DNA of 64,000 nucleotides from Lophium mytilinum (lineage: Eukaryota > Ascomycota > Dothideomycetes > Mytilinidiales > Mytilinidiaceae). The stretch spans positions 637,765 to 701,764 of the forward strand of contig MU004186.1 of the NCBI GenBank assembly GCA_010093605.1, written 5' to 3'. Positions 1-11,667 of the stretch are shown here, piece after piece. Below the pieces are notes generated by a model, which was not told where the DNA came from, did not search any database, and was given only the letters and a program-made list of their open reading frames with translations. The translations under genes and the position numbers were made by a program. Position 1 is the stretch's first letter. The number at the start of each line of letters is the position of its first letter.

Positions 1-741
1 GACATCGAAAAGATCATCGTCAACACCCTGAGTGTTGTCAAAGGCGCCCTTTTTATCGCCGGCAACACGCATCTCACAGATATCTCCATGCCTAATCTCC
101 TCTCAGCTGGGAGCTTGGATATTCGGAACAATACCTTGGTTGAGTCGATCGATGGGTTCGGCCAACTTGGTAAAGTGATTGGGAATGTCGAGCTTGGTGG
201 CAACTTCAGCAAGTAAACGTTTTGGCCTCTTCTCGCGCATCGCTTTCATATCTGACCGCCGATTAGAGTCCTGCTTCCAGACCTGAAAAGCGCAGGCCCG
301 CTCTCAATCAACACTACGAATACCGCCATGGACTGCGCGACCTTCGACGACTATCTGAACGAAGGGATTCTGCAGTCCTACACCTGCAATGGGAAAGTAC
401 ACCAGGCAGTCGGTAGCCCGTCGACATCTGTGTCCTCGAGCACGTCTTCTCCTGCACAAACGTCTACAACCGGAAACAAAGGTCTGTCCGTGGGTGCGAA
501 GGCGGGGATAGGTGTTGGCGTCGCCGTCGCAGCTGTAGCCTTGCTCTCTGTCGGTGGCTTTCTTCTCTTCCGGCGGCGTAGACGGGGAGCTCAGCCCCCC
601 ACAGTTGACGCGGCTATCAAACCTGAACTCGACGGGGAGGATCATTGGGGGAAAACTCGAGTCGAAGAATCCCAAGAGCTACCTACTGGTCAAGATGCTG
701 TGGAGCTGGAGGCTCCTCATCATGTTAGTGAGCTTGGCTAA
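1..741 (+). CDS. Ecm33-like receptor L-domain membrane protein, C-terminal part
   Basis: Only the 3' end of the gene is inside the window; frame 1 is open from the first base. The first exon encodes a leucine-rich beta-helix repeat pattern (LFIAGN, SMPNLLSAGSLDIRNN) like the receptor L-domain of fungal Ecm33/Sps2 cell-wall proteins. A 54-base intron (213-266, GTAAAC...TTAG) joins it in frame to the second exon. That exon holds a Ser/Thr-rich stalk, a hydrophobic helix around 500-555 and a cytoplasmic start of five arginines. Ecm33 proteins usually end in a GPI signal; this one ends in a transmembrane helix plus an acidic tail of about 50 residues, so it is more likely a single-pass surface protein. 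The role in wall organisation is inferred from the family. Confidence 0.72.
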
Positions 742-1499
742 GTTTTACTCTACTTGTCAGGGAGTAGCAGTAAAGACTCCGACAGGCGCAAGTCACTTCT
801 TGTATATAGCCTCACCCTCCTCCAAATCAGTAATGTTATTGGACTGAAGTGGAGCCGCGGAAGTCTTTACTCTACTCCACTCTAGGAAAAACGTAATCAA
901 GCTCTGTATATAATGCTAAGATAAGGAGAGAGGGAAGAACCTAAGGTAGCCTAGCGCAGATACACCACGTGCAAGGCTGGAAGGGGGGAAAGCTAGCTAA
1001 AGGTTAGCTATTAAGTATTATAGACTTTACAACATTAATCCATATCAAGTAAATGTTCCTGTGATAACACTATCTCACTCCCTTCTTCTTCTTCTTCTTC
1101 TTCTTCTACGTCTTCCCCTCCTCTTCCTCTCACGTCTTGTTATCTAATTAAGTAAGTTCTTATTTCACGCAATGTAACATCAGTTGATATTCTCTTACAA
1201 ACCTTATCAGAACCCCTGCAGCCCTGATAGCCCTTCATCCATTTATGTAGCAGGCTATTGAGACTGGCTCCAGAAGTAGAAGTAAAGCCTCCATCTACTC
1301 ATTTCTTATTAGCTGCAGTGAAGAAAAAATCACGGCTCTAACCCTCTCTTTCTTCTTTATTATTATCACCTAATATATCACGTACACGGCCTACGTCTCC
1401 TCCTTCCGTGACACCACTGCTTCCGCTTACAATCGAAATCTACTTTGTCAGGTGCCCATTCTCGGCTTGAACTTCTTTTGGTATATGTAGCATCTGAAC
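742..1499. other. Intergenic, AT-rich, with CTT microsatellite
   Basis: No gene supported between two 3' ends. It contains a pure (TTC)n run at about 1082-1107 and several short AT-rich stretches. Confidence 0.6.
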
Positions 1500-3190
1500 T
1501 CATTTGTATCTACTAAAACACAAACTCGCATTTGTGCCTCCGAAGCCGAAGCTATTCGATAGTGCAACGTCGACATGATGGTCTTGAGGAGTGTGCGGGA
1601 CGTAATTGCAATTGAAATCAATCGCAGGGTCGCCGGGGTTATCAAGGTTGAGCGTTGGCGGCAGAGTATTCTAACGCATCCGTAAGTAGAGATATAGAAA
1701 AAAGAAATCAGCAAACTCACATGATGCAGTGCCAGAATAGTGAATATGGCCTCCACCGACCCAGCCGCGCCGAGCACATGCCCAATCGCGCCTTTAGTAC
1801 TGCTCACGTTGATCTCTGACGCCTTCGCCTTACCGTTTTCTCCGAGGAGTAGGTCTTTAATCGCTCTATTCTCCGCCGCGTCACCCAACGGCGTCGACGT
1901 GGCATGAGCGTTGACATAATCAACTTGTGCTGGTTCAAGACCAGCATGCTTCAGCGCCCGCCTCATCGCCAAAAACGGCCCCTGCCCATCCTCCCTCGGC
2001 GCCGTCATGTGGTGCGCGTCAGACGAGAGGCCATACCCGCTCAATTCAGCATAAATCTTCGCCCCGCGTGCCTTTGCGTGCTCGAGCTCCTACATCCCAG
2101 CATTAGCACTACCCCAAAACATCCTTCCAATCCTTCCAATCCTTTGTTAGGCTTTGTATACACGCACCTCGAGCACAACAACCCCAGCCCCCTCCCCAAT
2201 AACGAACCCCGCACGCTCCCTATCAAACGGTCGCGACGCCAGCTGCGGTGCATCGTTCCACGCCGTAGCGAGGCTCCTCGCGCGCGCGAAACCCGCGATG
2301 GCGAGCGGGTGGATGCAGGCCTCGGCGCCGCCGGCGACCATGACGTCTGCGTCGCCGAAGCTGATGAAGCGCGCGGCGTCGCCGATGCTGTGGGCGCCGG
2401 TGGTGCAGGCGGTGGTGGCGGCGTGGTTGGGGCCCTAGAGGATTCTCAGTAACGGAGCGCGACAGTGAGGAGATGGGGATGTACAGACTTTGAAGCCATA
2501 GCGCATGGAGATATGGCCAGCGGCTAGATTGATAAGGAGGCGGGGGACGAAGAGGGGAGAGACTTTGCGGTAGCCCTGGGGTAGATTAGACACGTATGTG
2601 AAGAAACGGGAGGAACGGGAAGACCTACCCCCTTCTCATATGCCAGCGTAGTATCATAAACATCATCCAAACTCCCAATCCCCGACCCAATATAAACCCC
2701 CTACCCCCCAATCAGCCTCACCATCCTCATCACGTGATATCATTCACGCCACACATACCGTCGCCATCAAATCCTCCTCCGCCGTAGGGTACCAACTCGC
2801 ATCCGCTAACGCCTCCTCCGACGCAACCATTGCATACTGCGCAAACTTCGCCATCTTGCGCTCATCCTACCACCCTAGTCAGCGTTTGAACCCCTTAGTA
2901 GTGCAAGAAGCTCACCCCAGCCCTCAACCACTCCTTCGCATTCCACCCGCCATCCGCGCGCGCTCCCTCAGCAACGATCCCAGCAACTTGGCTCGGTAGG
3001 GCTGCGAACTGTGGGCTGCGGGCGGCGATGGAGACGATGCCGCTGTCGCCGGTGAGGAGGCGCGTCCACGTGCGGCGGACACCTGGGCTTCATGTCGGCC
3101 GATGATTCGGTTCAGAGTTCAGTGAGAGGGGAAATTACCTATGCCGAGCGGCGTGATAGCGCCGAGGCCTGTTATCACCACTCTTCGCAT
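1500..3190 (-). CDS. CEM1: Mitochondrial 3-oxoacyl-ACP synthase (KAS II type)
   Basis: Condensing enzyme of mitochondrial type II fatty acid synthesis, which elongates acyl-ACP with malonyl-ACP. The N terminus [16 protein letters not shown] is the classic KAS start, encoded from the ATG at 3190. About six short introns interrupt the gene; joined exons give the full order. The active-site Cys lies in [15 protein letters not shown] just after an intron end near 2436. The first catalytic His is in [12 protein letters not shown] (about 1880-1920) and the second in [12 protein letters not shown] (about 1755-1795). The C terminus has the [11 protein letters not shown] motif with a TGA stop at 1500-1502. 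All three catalytic residues (Cys-His-His) are present, so the enzyme looks functional. No long targeting peptide is visible before the KAS start, as in several fungal CEM1 proteins. Confidence 0.88.
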
Positions 3191-3886
3191 TGCATGGTTT
3201 GATGGGTGGTGGTGGTTCGAGGGGACTTTTTTTGATGATGCAGGTGGTGGTTGAGGGATCGCAGGGATCGTTAAAGACTGGCACGCTACTGCGAAGCGAG
3301 GTATGCTGGTGGGAGATCGGGATCGGCGGGGATGAGTAAATACACTTCATGGGTATCTACGCGATGAGCGCGGGGATTTGGCGTGTGATTAGTGACATTG
3401 GTAATCGGAATATCCTCTGTCAAAGTCGTGCGTACTTGCTAATGCGATTCATTCGCACAGATATGCATGCTACGGAAAAAATCGCGATTTCGTTCCGATT
3501 CGCTTACCATCTTGTGGTTTTATGCATCATACTATTCACAGTCGTAGCATCACGAAGTAAGCAGGCAAGCAATTGAAGTACCCAGTAGTGTGTAGGCATC
3601 ATTTGATTGCTACTACCGTCCAGATAGCCTCCAGGATCAAGACCGACCGACATCGGTCACGAATCGAATATATATGTACAATTGGAAACCCCCAAAGCGC
3701 CGCGCATAAAGTGTCGGGCGCTTTTCCATTCCCCACAGATGCGCCATGTACTCGTAAACCCAAACCCCCAGACAAACATGACACACAATGACTGCTTAGC
3801 CAACACCGTAGTTAAGACCGAAGCATAGTTCCTGATATTCCCGAGTATTCCCCAGAACAGCTAGAAACTTGAACGGGTAAAAACGT
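3191..3886. other. Intergenic, divergent-side spacer
   Basis: Upstream region of the KAS gene and downstream region of the DUF1996 gene. I see no supported gene or repeat. Confidence 0.5.
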
Positions 3887-5851
3887 TCAGTGCTTGTGCA
3901 GATGCGCCGCCAAATGGCGGCGGTGCTTGGGCTTGTAGCCGCCTGCGCCGGGCCCTACAGTAACTGTCTCTGTGTTGGTCACGGTGGTGTAGATCGTCTG
4001 CTTTCCACCACATGCACCTGTACCAACTGCACCGGCTGTCACGTGGACAGTAGGAGTGATAGTAACATAAACGGGTGCCTTGCAACCGCCTTCGGATGGA
4101 GAAGTAGGAACGGCCGCGGCGGTAGAGACGGCAGCGAGGGATGACGCGCCATTGGGTGCGCCAGGGCTTGATGCCACAGGGCTAGAGACGACGGCCGCAA
4201 CTGAAGTCTCGCTGGCTACGGCGGGAGATGAGGCACTATAAGGGACCTCAGGGCCTCCGGGAACGGCGCTAGACTTGACAGCCGCAACTGAAGTCTCGCT
4301 GGCTACGGCGGGAGATGAGGCGCTATAAGGGACCTCGGGGCCTCCGGGAACGGCGCTAGACTTGACAGCCGCAACGGTGGTCTCGCCAGCTGGGGCGCTG
4401 CTGGCTTCGGAAAGGAAAACGAAGCTCGCGCTTCCGGTGCTGTATGCAGCGCCCTCAGAGGTAGCAGTAGCCTCGCCGACGCCTTTACCTGGGAGACTGA
4501 GGCTGAAACCCGCGTAGGTCTCGGTCGAGCTGACATCAGCTGCTTGGACGGACGTCGAGCTATAAGCGGCGGACGTATCAACCTTGGAAGAGACTGCGGA
4601 CGAGGCTGACGAAGCCGCGGATGACACGACCGAAGAAGCAGCCGCAAGAGACGTCGCAGCACTGACATAGCTAGGCTTGGGCGTGCTGATCGCGGTAGCA
4701 GAGTAGCCGGCGCCGGTGACGGCAGTAGCGAGCGCAGGACCGTACTGGAGAGGGTTGCAGCCAGGAAGCTTCTCCATGAATTCAATATCGTCACCGGGGA
4801 ACTCTGGGGTAGCGAAGCAGTTCTCGTAGTTAGAGTCATCCGAGTTGACGTTTTCTTCGCCGAAGAATGCGTTGAATTCGTCGTCGCCACAGCCGCAACC
4901 GCACTGGAGACCGTCTGCGCCGATGGCCTTTTCGAGGATGCCATCTTCCCATCCATTAGCCTGTTCGCGGCGTTAGTGGTGACAGACTTTGTTAGATCAA
5001 TAGTGACGGCAACTTACAAAGTCAGCGTGGAAGCCCTTGCCGGTGGGATCGCCGTTGGACAGCGCCCAGGGGGTCTCGTCGGCGGTGTAGGAGCCATCAA
5101 AGGAGGTGACGTCCCACCAGAACTCGATGAAGATGGCAGGGAAGCGAGCCTTTTGGAAACCAGTGGGGCACTTATCGATACCTGAGCCTGATCCAGTGGG
5201 GTAAGCCATGTGCGCATTGGGTTCTTTCGGGTCGATGGGGTTGCCGTTCCAGCATGACGGGAAGGTAAGCTGTGTAGCGAATCCCTCGCTGCAAGACGTG
5301 AAGCCCGACGGGAATCCAGGCTTGTCACCGATACGGCTGTAGTTGTCGCCCAGGCAAGCCCATGACACGCCAGCATCTGCTACCATGTCGTCGTCGCTAC
5401 GAGCCTTGGATTCTCCGGCAATCATCATGAAGTCCTTGGGAAACATGTCGGGCTTGTAGGTGACATCGTTGTCGCCGTACTTATAGTAGACCTTCTTGTA
5501 CAACTCTGGGACTTTGTAGAAGCCAGTGTCGTTCTTGAAGTGGAGGGTAGGGTTCCAGTAGATGGACTTGTCCTGCTTCATCTTGGCCGTGGTGCAGGTA
5601 CTGGCCTGCAGTTGGGAGGTGCTAATGGTCGAACCGATGTTGTTGCCACCGTCGAAGGAGTGCAGATGAGGCGACTCGGCGCCAGGGTTGATAGCGGGAT
5701 CGATCCTCTGGTAGCTCAAGGACTTGCCGCCGCGGTTGTACATGGAGAAGTATGGACCATAGCAGAAATCGCCAGGACCGGTGATAGCGGTGGCGGTGGC
5801 AGCGAGGCCGGCCAAGATGGCAACGGCCGAGGTTTTGAGATCGGTATACAT
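3887..5851 (-). CDS. Secreted DUF1996-domain protein with Ser/Ala-rich tail
   Basis: Two exons (4961-5017 is the 57-base intron, GTAAGT...ACAG) give 654 residues or slightly fewer. A signal peptide (about residues 1-22, hydrophobic core AVAILAGLAATATA) precedes a DUF1996 domain of about 260 residues. The domain shows the family features: HxH near LHSFDGGN, WNPTLHF, a long Cys-containing core and GFHADF at its end. A Cys-rich segment (CGCGCGDDE) follows, then a low-complexity Ser/Ala/Val stalk of about 250 residues. The stalk holds two nearly identical 29-residue units (about 4190-4370). DUF1996 proteins are fungal secreted or wall-associated proteins, often linked to WSC domains; their activity is not settled. 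The tail ends in a His/Lys-rich stretch without an obvious GPI signal. Confidence 0.82.
4188..4370 (-). repeat. 87-base tandem coding repeat in DUF1996 protein
   Basis: Two nearly identical in-frame units of 87 bases encode the 29-residue unit beginning SSAVPGGPEVPYSASSP. The first half of a third unit is recognisable on the downstream side. Confidence 0.75.
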
Positions 5852-7729
5852 GTTGGGGAGGTAAAGTGGGTCTCGTTTTGGTTAGGTCGCTAAAGGGTTG
5901 ACTGTGGTGGATCTGGGTTGCGATATTTCCTAATGTGGTAATGAGTGTGGTCGGAGTCTCAGACTCGCGAAGAAGAAAGGAGTGACTGAAGCGATGGACA
6001 AGAAAGAGAGCGGTAGGCCTGTACCTGAAGCTGGATGCCCGAAAAGAGTGAGGCAGAGGGTGGTGAAAGAGAGAGGTGGGGGGTGGAGGGAGGTTATTTA
6101 GCTGGCTGACGATGCAACAAACCGCTGGAGCCCTGCGTGCGCCACCGTCAGGGGTCTCGCGGGGCACACCAACACCGGGCCAGCAAACGAAACAGCCAGC
6201 GGAACGTTGTTTTGCAGCGCCAGCGCAAAGACGGCAGCATTCCCTAGTGTAATGCTTGGTGCTGTATCTTACAGCTATCTGTCGCTTACGGAGGACTACC
6301 TGGCCAATTGAGATGCCTGCTGCTGCTCCTTGCCGTTCCTTACCGCCAGGAACAGGAAAGACGCCATGCCACCGGGAAATGCTAAAAACGCCACGTTCCT
6401 CCCGCCAGGAACACGAAACAACACCATGGGCAGCGGGAGCGGCCCAGGCTTTTGGCGCTGACTGCCGAAATTGCCAGCCACAGGGGTCAAGGGGCCAAGG
6501 ATTGTGATATCTCCCTAGCCTAGAATAGCTTGACCCCTTGCTCAACACCAAGCGCGAGAGAGTTGCTTTCACCAGCGCCATCTTCGCATCGCGAGAGCCA
6601 AACACACGCCTTCAGCTCTTCACGCTGCGCTGTCACAACCTGCTGTGCGCCCTTGGGATAGCGGCGGTTGCATGGCTGGTGTGACCAGTCCAGCGGCTGG
6701 CGAGCGCGCGATTCGCTGTGGCTGATGCTCAAACACTGGCCCGATGCGAACCTCCTTCGTCAATCTCCTGCGTCTCACCGTGGCCCGTTTCCTCGACTCC
6801 CTTTCTTTCCACCGCCCCCGCGTCACCGACCCCATCTCGGAGTCTGCGCCGTCTGCATCGCCATCCGCTGGGATCACCGTTGCTTATTCCAGCCGTATTC
6901 CAGGCCCGCGAATCCTTTCGGTGCAGTCGAGCGACCCGACCGAGTCGGGATGCCGGCCGGAATCGTATGCCGATAGCTCGTTTTTCGGACCACATTGGGC
7001 ACGCGAGGATGCCTTGAAACATCGTCTCTAGCTGGATGAGTAAAATGTATGTTTATAGACTGGAACATAACTGTGCCAAAGAAAGGACCAAGCGATGCGG
7101 CTTTGTTTACCAGTCCAGCTCGTTAACCCAGGCGAGTTCACTTGAGCCAGCCTCTGTAGTTTTCTGGATCCCCACCAAAAGTATGACACGCGTGTTCTGT
7201 AACCTTCTCGGAAATAGGTGGCGTTCAATAAATAACCTCAGAATAGCCTTTTCATGGATAAAAATCCTCCTTATATAATGCACCGTACTTTTGCCAATGC
7301 CAGCCGCGTAGGATCAAAGCCCTACCTACATAGTATGTGCGGCTCGGTCTTTCGATCCTTTGAATAGGTCAGATTAACCAATAAGCTCAGGGATCTTCCG
7401 GTGGGTGGACTGGAAGAGGCCTGCGTCTTGTGGATGGGGGACGCCAGGTAGGCTATGCTGTAGCCCTCGCATTCGCACTGGCCTTTTCGATTTACGTCCG
7501 TGTCGACAGAGAAAACGGACGGAGCAAGTCCATGTTCTGTTGACATCCCAGCTCCCGTCAAGGGTTCTTCATTGAACCTCCTTGTTCTGCTGCTCCTAGT
7601 ATTCCTTCCGATGACCTCTTGTTTTATCTTCAAGAAAACAATCAAATAGGTCCACATGCGACATTGAAGACTTGCAAGCTCCCGACCGTTGTTTGAGGTG
7701 GCGCTCGATTGATGACGAAGAAAAAGTCG
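5852..7729. other. Long intergenic region
   Basis: About 1.9 kb without a supported gene. Just upstream of the DUF1996 start is a CT-rich stretch (complement of 5880-6090) typical of a fungal promoter and 5' leader. Several open frames in 6500-7050 are short, overlap on both strands and match nothing I recognise. Confidence 0.5.
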
Positions 7730-8525
7730 TCACGCGTCTGATGGAAAAGACCATTCGAACTCATGATAATGCCACTGCGCTCTACTCTTAATTTCGTGTA
7801 CAATCTCCTCGCCCTGTTCGCGATTCTGTGCCTCGAATATACATTCTTTCACTTCATTGCCATCAACAGCGAGCTTGACCTCGTCGGGACGTAGTCTCCC
7901 GGTTTTACGGTCCGATATTTTGCTAATTGGTATTTCCGTAGTCTTGCCCGGCTTGAGGTTGAACGGCAAGTCACTAGGCCGTATTTCTAGCCAGTCGTGT
8001 AGGTAGTCCCCATCCAGCATGACGGTGCACTCGCTCTTGGGACGGAGCCGTTTGATGCGCTTCACAGTATATTTGCGGATAGTGGGTCAGTCGTCTTTGA
8101 CGTCCTTGTTCTCCAGGCCTGGGCTCGGATCCTCGTCAAGATGGTCGAAAACATTCGGCCGGATGGCTTCCGCACTCGCGCTGGACGATTTTTGGCCCTG
8201 CTTTTAGGGATGAGGAGCATATTTTTATGAAGACTACCAAAGTGACGACTTACAGCTGAACCCACAAGAGTTTTACCACTAAGTGTATTGTCAAATTCCA
8301 TTTGGTTGAATAGCTCTTCCATCTTCTGCAACTTTCTCTTTTCGCGTTCAGTGAGCTCGGCGTCAGCATGTTGCAATTCGTCTCGATGTCGGTTCGGCTG
8401 CTCGCCAGTCATCACCTCCCCTTCACCGTCCTTATTGTTGGGAATAAAGGCTTCAACCGTTCTTTTCCCTCTCTCCTCACTTGGAACTGAGCTATGAACT
8501 ACTCCTCCGCTCCGAGAATCACTAG
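7730..8525 (-). pseudogene. 5'-truncated relic of an unrecognised gene
   Basis: A minus-strand frame begins in the AT-rich island near 8525 with no ATG of its own and runs through a Glu/Lys-rich helical segment (TEREKRKLQKMEELFNQ). It crosses a likely intron of about 57 bases (donor GTAAGT after GSA, near 8251) and continues in frame to the stop at 7730. One TGA interrupts the frame near 8086-8088, between VKDD and PTIRKYTVKRIK. The C-terminal part of about 110 residues looks like a real domain (VMLDGDYLHDWLEIRPSDL, HYHEFEWSFP). I do not recognise the family. Loss of the 5' end at the RIP-like island plus the in-frame stop suggests a decayed gene. A short product from the downstream ATG (8415) ending at VKDD is the alternative. 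Confidence 0.5.
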
Positions 8526-8617
8526 TATTTATTTATAGGCTTATAGAAGAAAAAAAGTAGCTTAATAGTAAAATTAATCTAGTAGAAATTACTTTTAATT
8601 AATATCTATTTTTTAAT

Positions 8618-9476
8618 GGGGGCTAGTACTGGTACCCCCCCTAATTAGTGCAAGTACACCCCCTTTTTGGTGCGCGTACACCCCCCATCTCGTCCAGTCT
8701 TCTGATTGGCCCGGAGGGGTCCTCCGAGGCCTCCAATTCGCTCGCTTAACTCGCCCACGATTTTTGAATGCTCTCGCCAAGTGCGGCGTGCCTACAATCT
8801 ATCACATCCTTATCCTCATCCTCCACAATACACCCCCTCCACCTCTCACCATGGCTCTCCTGCCGCCACAGCTTAGCTACTACGCTACGGCAGAGGAAGC
8901 GCATGCTGCTATATAAGCGCACGCCTCTGCGCAGGGCTACGGCTTAGTGAAGTACTGTAGTAAACCGGACAAAACTGCGGCTAAAGTCATTCGTAAGATA
9001 TGGTATAGGTGTGATATGGAGGGGTTGATGGATCAGGATAGCTAGGGAGGCGCGGCGGCGATGTAGGGGGGCCAGGTTTGATGCGGAGAGGCCGTAATAA
9101 GGTGAGGATTTAACTGTTTTGGCATGCTTATAGGCATATAGGCACGTAGGTAGCAATATAACCGCCTATATACACTATAGGAAACGGGAAGTATGCATGG
9201 TAAAACGGGTATGCTGCACAGCCTTGCCATAAGTAGCCTTATCTACGGCTTTATCTACGGCCTCATCTACGGCCTCACGCGCAGCTGAGTATAGGCTGTT
9301 AGAAACGGTAAGAATGCACGATGAAATGGGAAGGCTGTGCAGCCTTACTATGAAGCGCCGGAGCAGTGTTCCGAGCCCTCCGGGCCAATTAGAAGACTGG
9401 ACGAGATGGGGGGTGTACGCGCACCAAAAAGGGGGTGTACTCGCACTAATTAGGGGGGGTACCAGTACTAGCCCCC
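8618..9476. mobile_element. Non-autonomous MULE-like DNA transposon, 859 bp
   Basis: Terminal inverted repeats of 101 bases (8618-8718 and 9376-9476) differ at only a few positions and start GGGGGCTAGTACTGGTAC. The element is flanked by a perfect 8-base direct repeat TTTTTAAT (8610-8617 and 9477-9484). Just inside the left end, from the ATG at 8851, a decayed frame reads MALLPPQLSYYATAEEAHAA and, past one stop, AHASAQGYGLVKYCSK. This resembles the FAR1-type DNA-binding N terminus of fungal Mutator-like transposases (Hop family, about 100-base ends). No DDE catalytic region remains. hAT elements also make 8-base duplications but have much shorter inverted ends. Confidence 0.85.
9181..9347. repeat. 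Internal duplicated segment of the MULE-like element
   Basis: Two diverged copies of about 47 bases (9181-9230 and 9301-9347, both ending near GCACAGCCTT or GTGCAGCCTT) flank three short repeats of TATCTACGGC at 9239-9280. These are probably subterminal protein-binding repeats or slippage products. Confidence 0.5.
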
Positions 9477-9733
9477 TTTTTAATACTTCAATAGAGAAAT
9501 CTATATAATTAGAAAAAATAGCTAAGAGTAATTAGAAACTTAAATAACTAAGTAATTAATTACGCTATACTAGCCGTTTTCTACTAATATAATAGAGCTG
9601 TAATCTCTACTTAAAAACTAAAAACATAAATAAATAGTCGGCTGGTTAATTTCTTTGCATAATCTAGCGACAAGGTAGAGCTAGACCCGAAAAAACATCA
9701 AGCAATAACTTTCGAAAGCCATCAATAAGGCTC

Positions 9734-11437
9734 TTACCCCTCGGTCTCCGTCACATTATTTCCAGCATCTACAAGCTTTATAGCCTCCAAGATGGTTAAC
9801 CTCGGCTTCAGGTCTCTTACCTTAGGCTTTAGGTCTGAATACCCTCTTCGCAAAAACAAGAATTTGGAACTCACGGAACTAGTCGCACACTTCGTCCCTG
9901 TGACATCTTGACAAGTGCCAGCTTCAGATCCACAGTCGGTGTTGATGCAACGGTCGCTACCTGAACAGTCGGCGTCACTGTTGCAATCGGCCCCACAGCC
10001 TTCGTCACCGTCGACGCAGACTCCTGCGCCGGTAGAGACAAATGCGAAGCAAGTGCAATCCGTGCCCGATCCGCAGCTGGAGTACGAGCCACTGTTTCGC
10101 ACGTACGGGGATGAACAAGAATAAGAATCTGTTGTCGCCAATGGCGTTGCTGTTGCAGTGGCAGTCTCTGTGATGGTCAAACTCACGGTTGTCGTCGTAA
10201 TCATCGTCATAATAGTCGTAGCAGTTACGTCGATAGTTGACGTGAGGGATAACGTCGTTGTTGTAGTTGCCGTCACGGATCTGCGGAAGAGTCAGAGACC
10301 TGGCTTGGAAACTGCTGATTGGAAAATACTGATTTTTTAAACTTACGCGGTGCTTGTTGACGTGACGCTGGAAATTCCCGTCGCGGTGACCAAGTTGCTT
10401 ATTATTGGAACAGAAGTCACGGTGGTTGTGAGAGGTTTTTCGATGCAGGTACAGAGGCTGGCTACAACTGCACTGCCACTGAATAGCAAGCTGCTGAAAA
10501 TCGCTACTGGGCCAGCTTGCGTTGTTGAGGTAGGTGTGGTCGAAGGAGCCTTGGCTGAGGGAGACGTGCTCGAAGGAGCTTTGGCTGAGGGAGACGTGCT
10601 CGAAGGAGATTTGGCTGAGGGAGACGTGCTTGAAGGAGCCTTGACCGAGGAAGACGTGCTCGAAGGAACCTTGGTTGAAGAGTGCGTGCTCGAAGGAGCC
10701 TTAGCGGAGGAGTGCGTGCTTGAAGGAGCCTTCGCTGAGGAGTGCGTGCTCGAAGGAGCCTTAGCGGAGGAGTGCGTGCTTGAAGGAGCCTTGGCTGAGG
10801 CTGTAGGCATGGTTAAAAGAGCCTTGGTGGTAGTTCATTCGGTACAAGGCTTACTTCGGGGTTTAGGCGTGGGCGAAGTAGCCTTGGGGGCGGGGGTCGA
10901 GCTCGAATGACCCCCGTATGCTTGAGCAAAGCGCTTCTTTTTCTTGTCATTTGAGGCCGCCACTGTTACTGTTACCGTGACGGTGGTTTCAGTGTCGGTC
11001 TTTATCGCCGTGTAGGTCTGCGTGTAGGTAATCGTCAAAACAGTTACAGTAATGCTATCAGTTGAAACTGTGCTCGTGATTGTTGCGGTATCGACAGTGG
11101 TGGTCCTGTTCACTTGTTAGCTAAATTAAGAGATAAGTAGCCCATTCTAGCTAAAAACTCACGTTGCGAGCGAGGCAGACACGGTCGTAGTAGAGGTAGT
11201 AGTCGCCACTGTCGTTGTCACAGTTGACGGGACAGCCGTCAGAGTGACAGTCGCCTTGGGAACGGGGAAGTGGGAGGAACAGTAAGATTGAGCAACAGAA
11301 CAGCTAGCTAATTCTGAGACGATAACTTCATTAACACTGCCGCAGCTGGCTGCCGCAATAAGGGAGGGAAGGAACAGTAATGCAGACAAGGCATCGTAAA
11401 GCCGCGTTGATCGGAGAGAAACCATTTTTGGCAGCAC
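9734..11437 (-). CDS. Secreted mucin-like Ser/Thr-rich protein with Cys-rich C terminus
   Basis: Four exons joined at introns 11107-11162, 10801-10854 and 10281-10346. The start at 11437 (or ATG 11425) gives a signal peptide (YDALSALLFLPSLIAAAS). Then come a short Cys-containing segment, Thr/Val-rich stretches, a Lys-rich patch (NDKKKKRF), a block of about nine 10-residue repeats (KAPSSTHSSA type), a hydrophobic stretch (VAIFSSLLFSGSAVVASLC) and another Thr-rich stalk. The final domain of about 90 residues has some 14 cysteines (CSSPYV to GTKC). The 54-base intron 10801-10854 is inferred: its GTAAGC donor and CTACAG acceptor remove an in-frame TGA and keep phase. The composition suggests an O-glycosylated wall or adhesion protein. 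Function is otherwise unknown. Confidence 0.65.
10540..10800 (-). repeat. 30-base coding minisatellite, about 9 units
   Basis: Tandem 30-base units encode the decapeptide KAPSSTHSSA and variants (KAPSSTSPSA). Units nearer the 5' end of the gene are almost identical and later ones diverge, as expected of a repeat expanding at one edge. Confidence 0.85.
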
Positions 11438-11667
11438 TCAATGAGAGTAAGAAGGATGATGCTTTTACGACCCAAGGGGAATTGACAGACGAGAAAAAGT
11501 GCTTCGGCCAGGAGCCATATAGGCGAGGTAGGAGGTACTACAGCACAACTGCCTTACGCGTTCGAGAATTGAGGCTTTCGTGCCCATGCTGAGATCTGGT
11601 TCTGGCCATTGTAAACTACCCTTGCCGCCACCTACACGCTATCCACGACATGCGAGAAGGGGCTGTA

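Larger units (their letters stand above)
8526..9660. repeat. RIP-like AT-rich island hosting a younger transposon
   Basis: The outer parts (8526-8609 and 9485-9640) are extremely AT-rich and almost free of CA and TG dinucleotides, the footprint of CpA-to-TpA mutation. The central 8618-9476 segment is not depleted, so it arrived later. Confidence 0.6.

Noticed and set aside
5622-6605. 327-codon minus frame
   Set aside because: Overlaps the first exon of the DUF1996 gene in another frame and continues into promoter DNA; composition is not protein-like.
6620-7031. Cluster of overlapping frames on both strands
   Set aside because: All are short and GC-driven, with no motif, intron pattern or neighbour support.
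10350-10910. Plus-strand repeat protein (VLEGALAE type)
   Set aside because: Mirror image of the 30-base minisatellite of the minus-strand mucin-like gene; no start context or neighbours support it.
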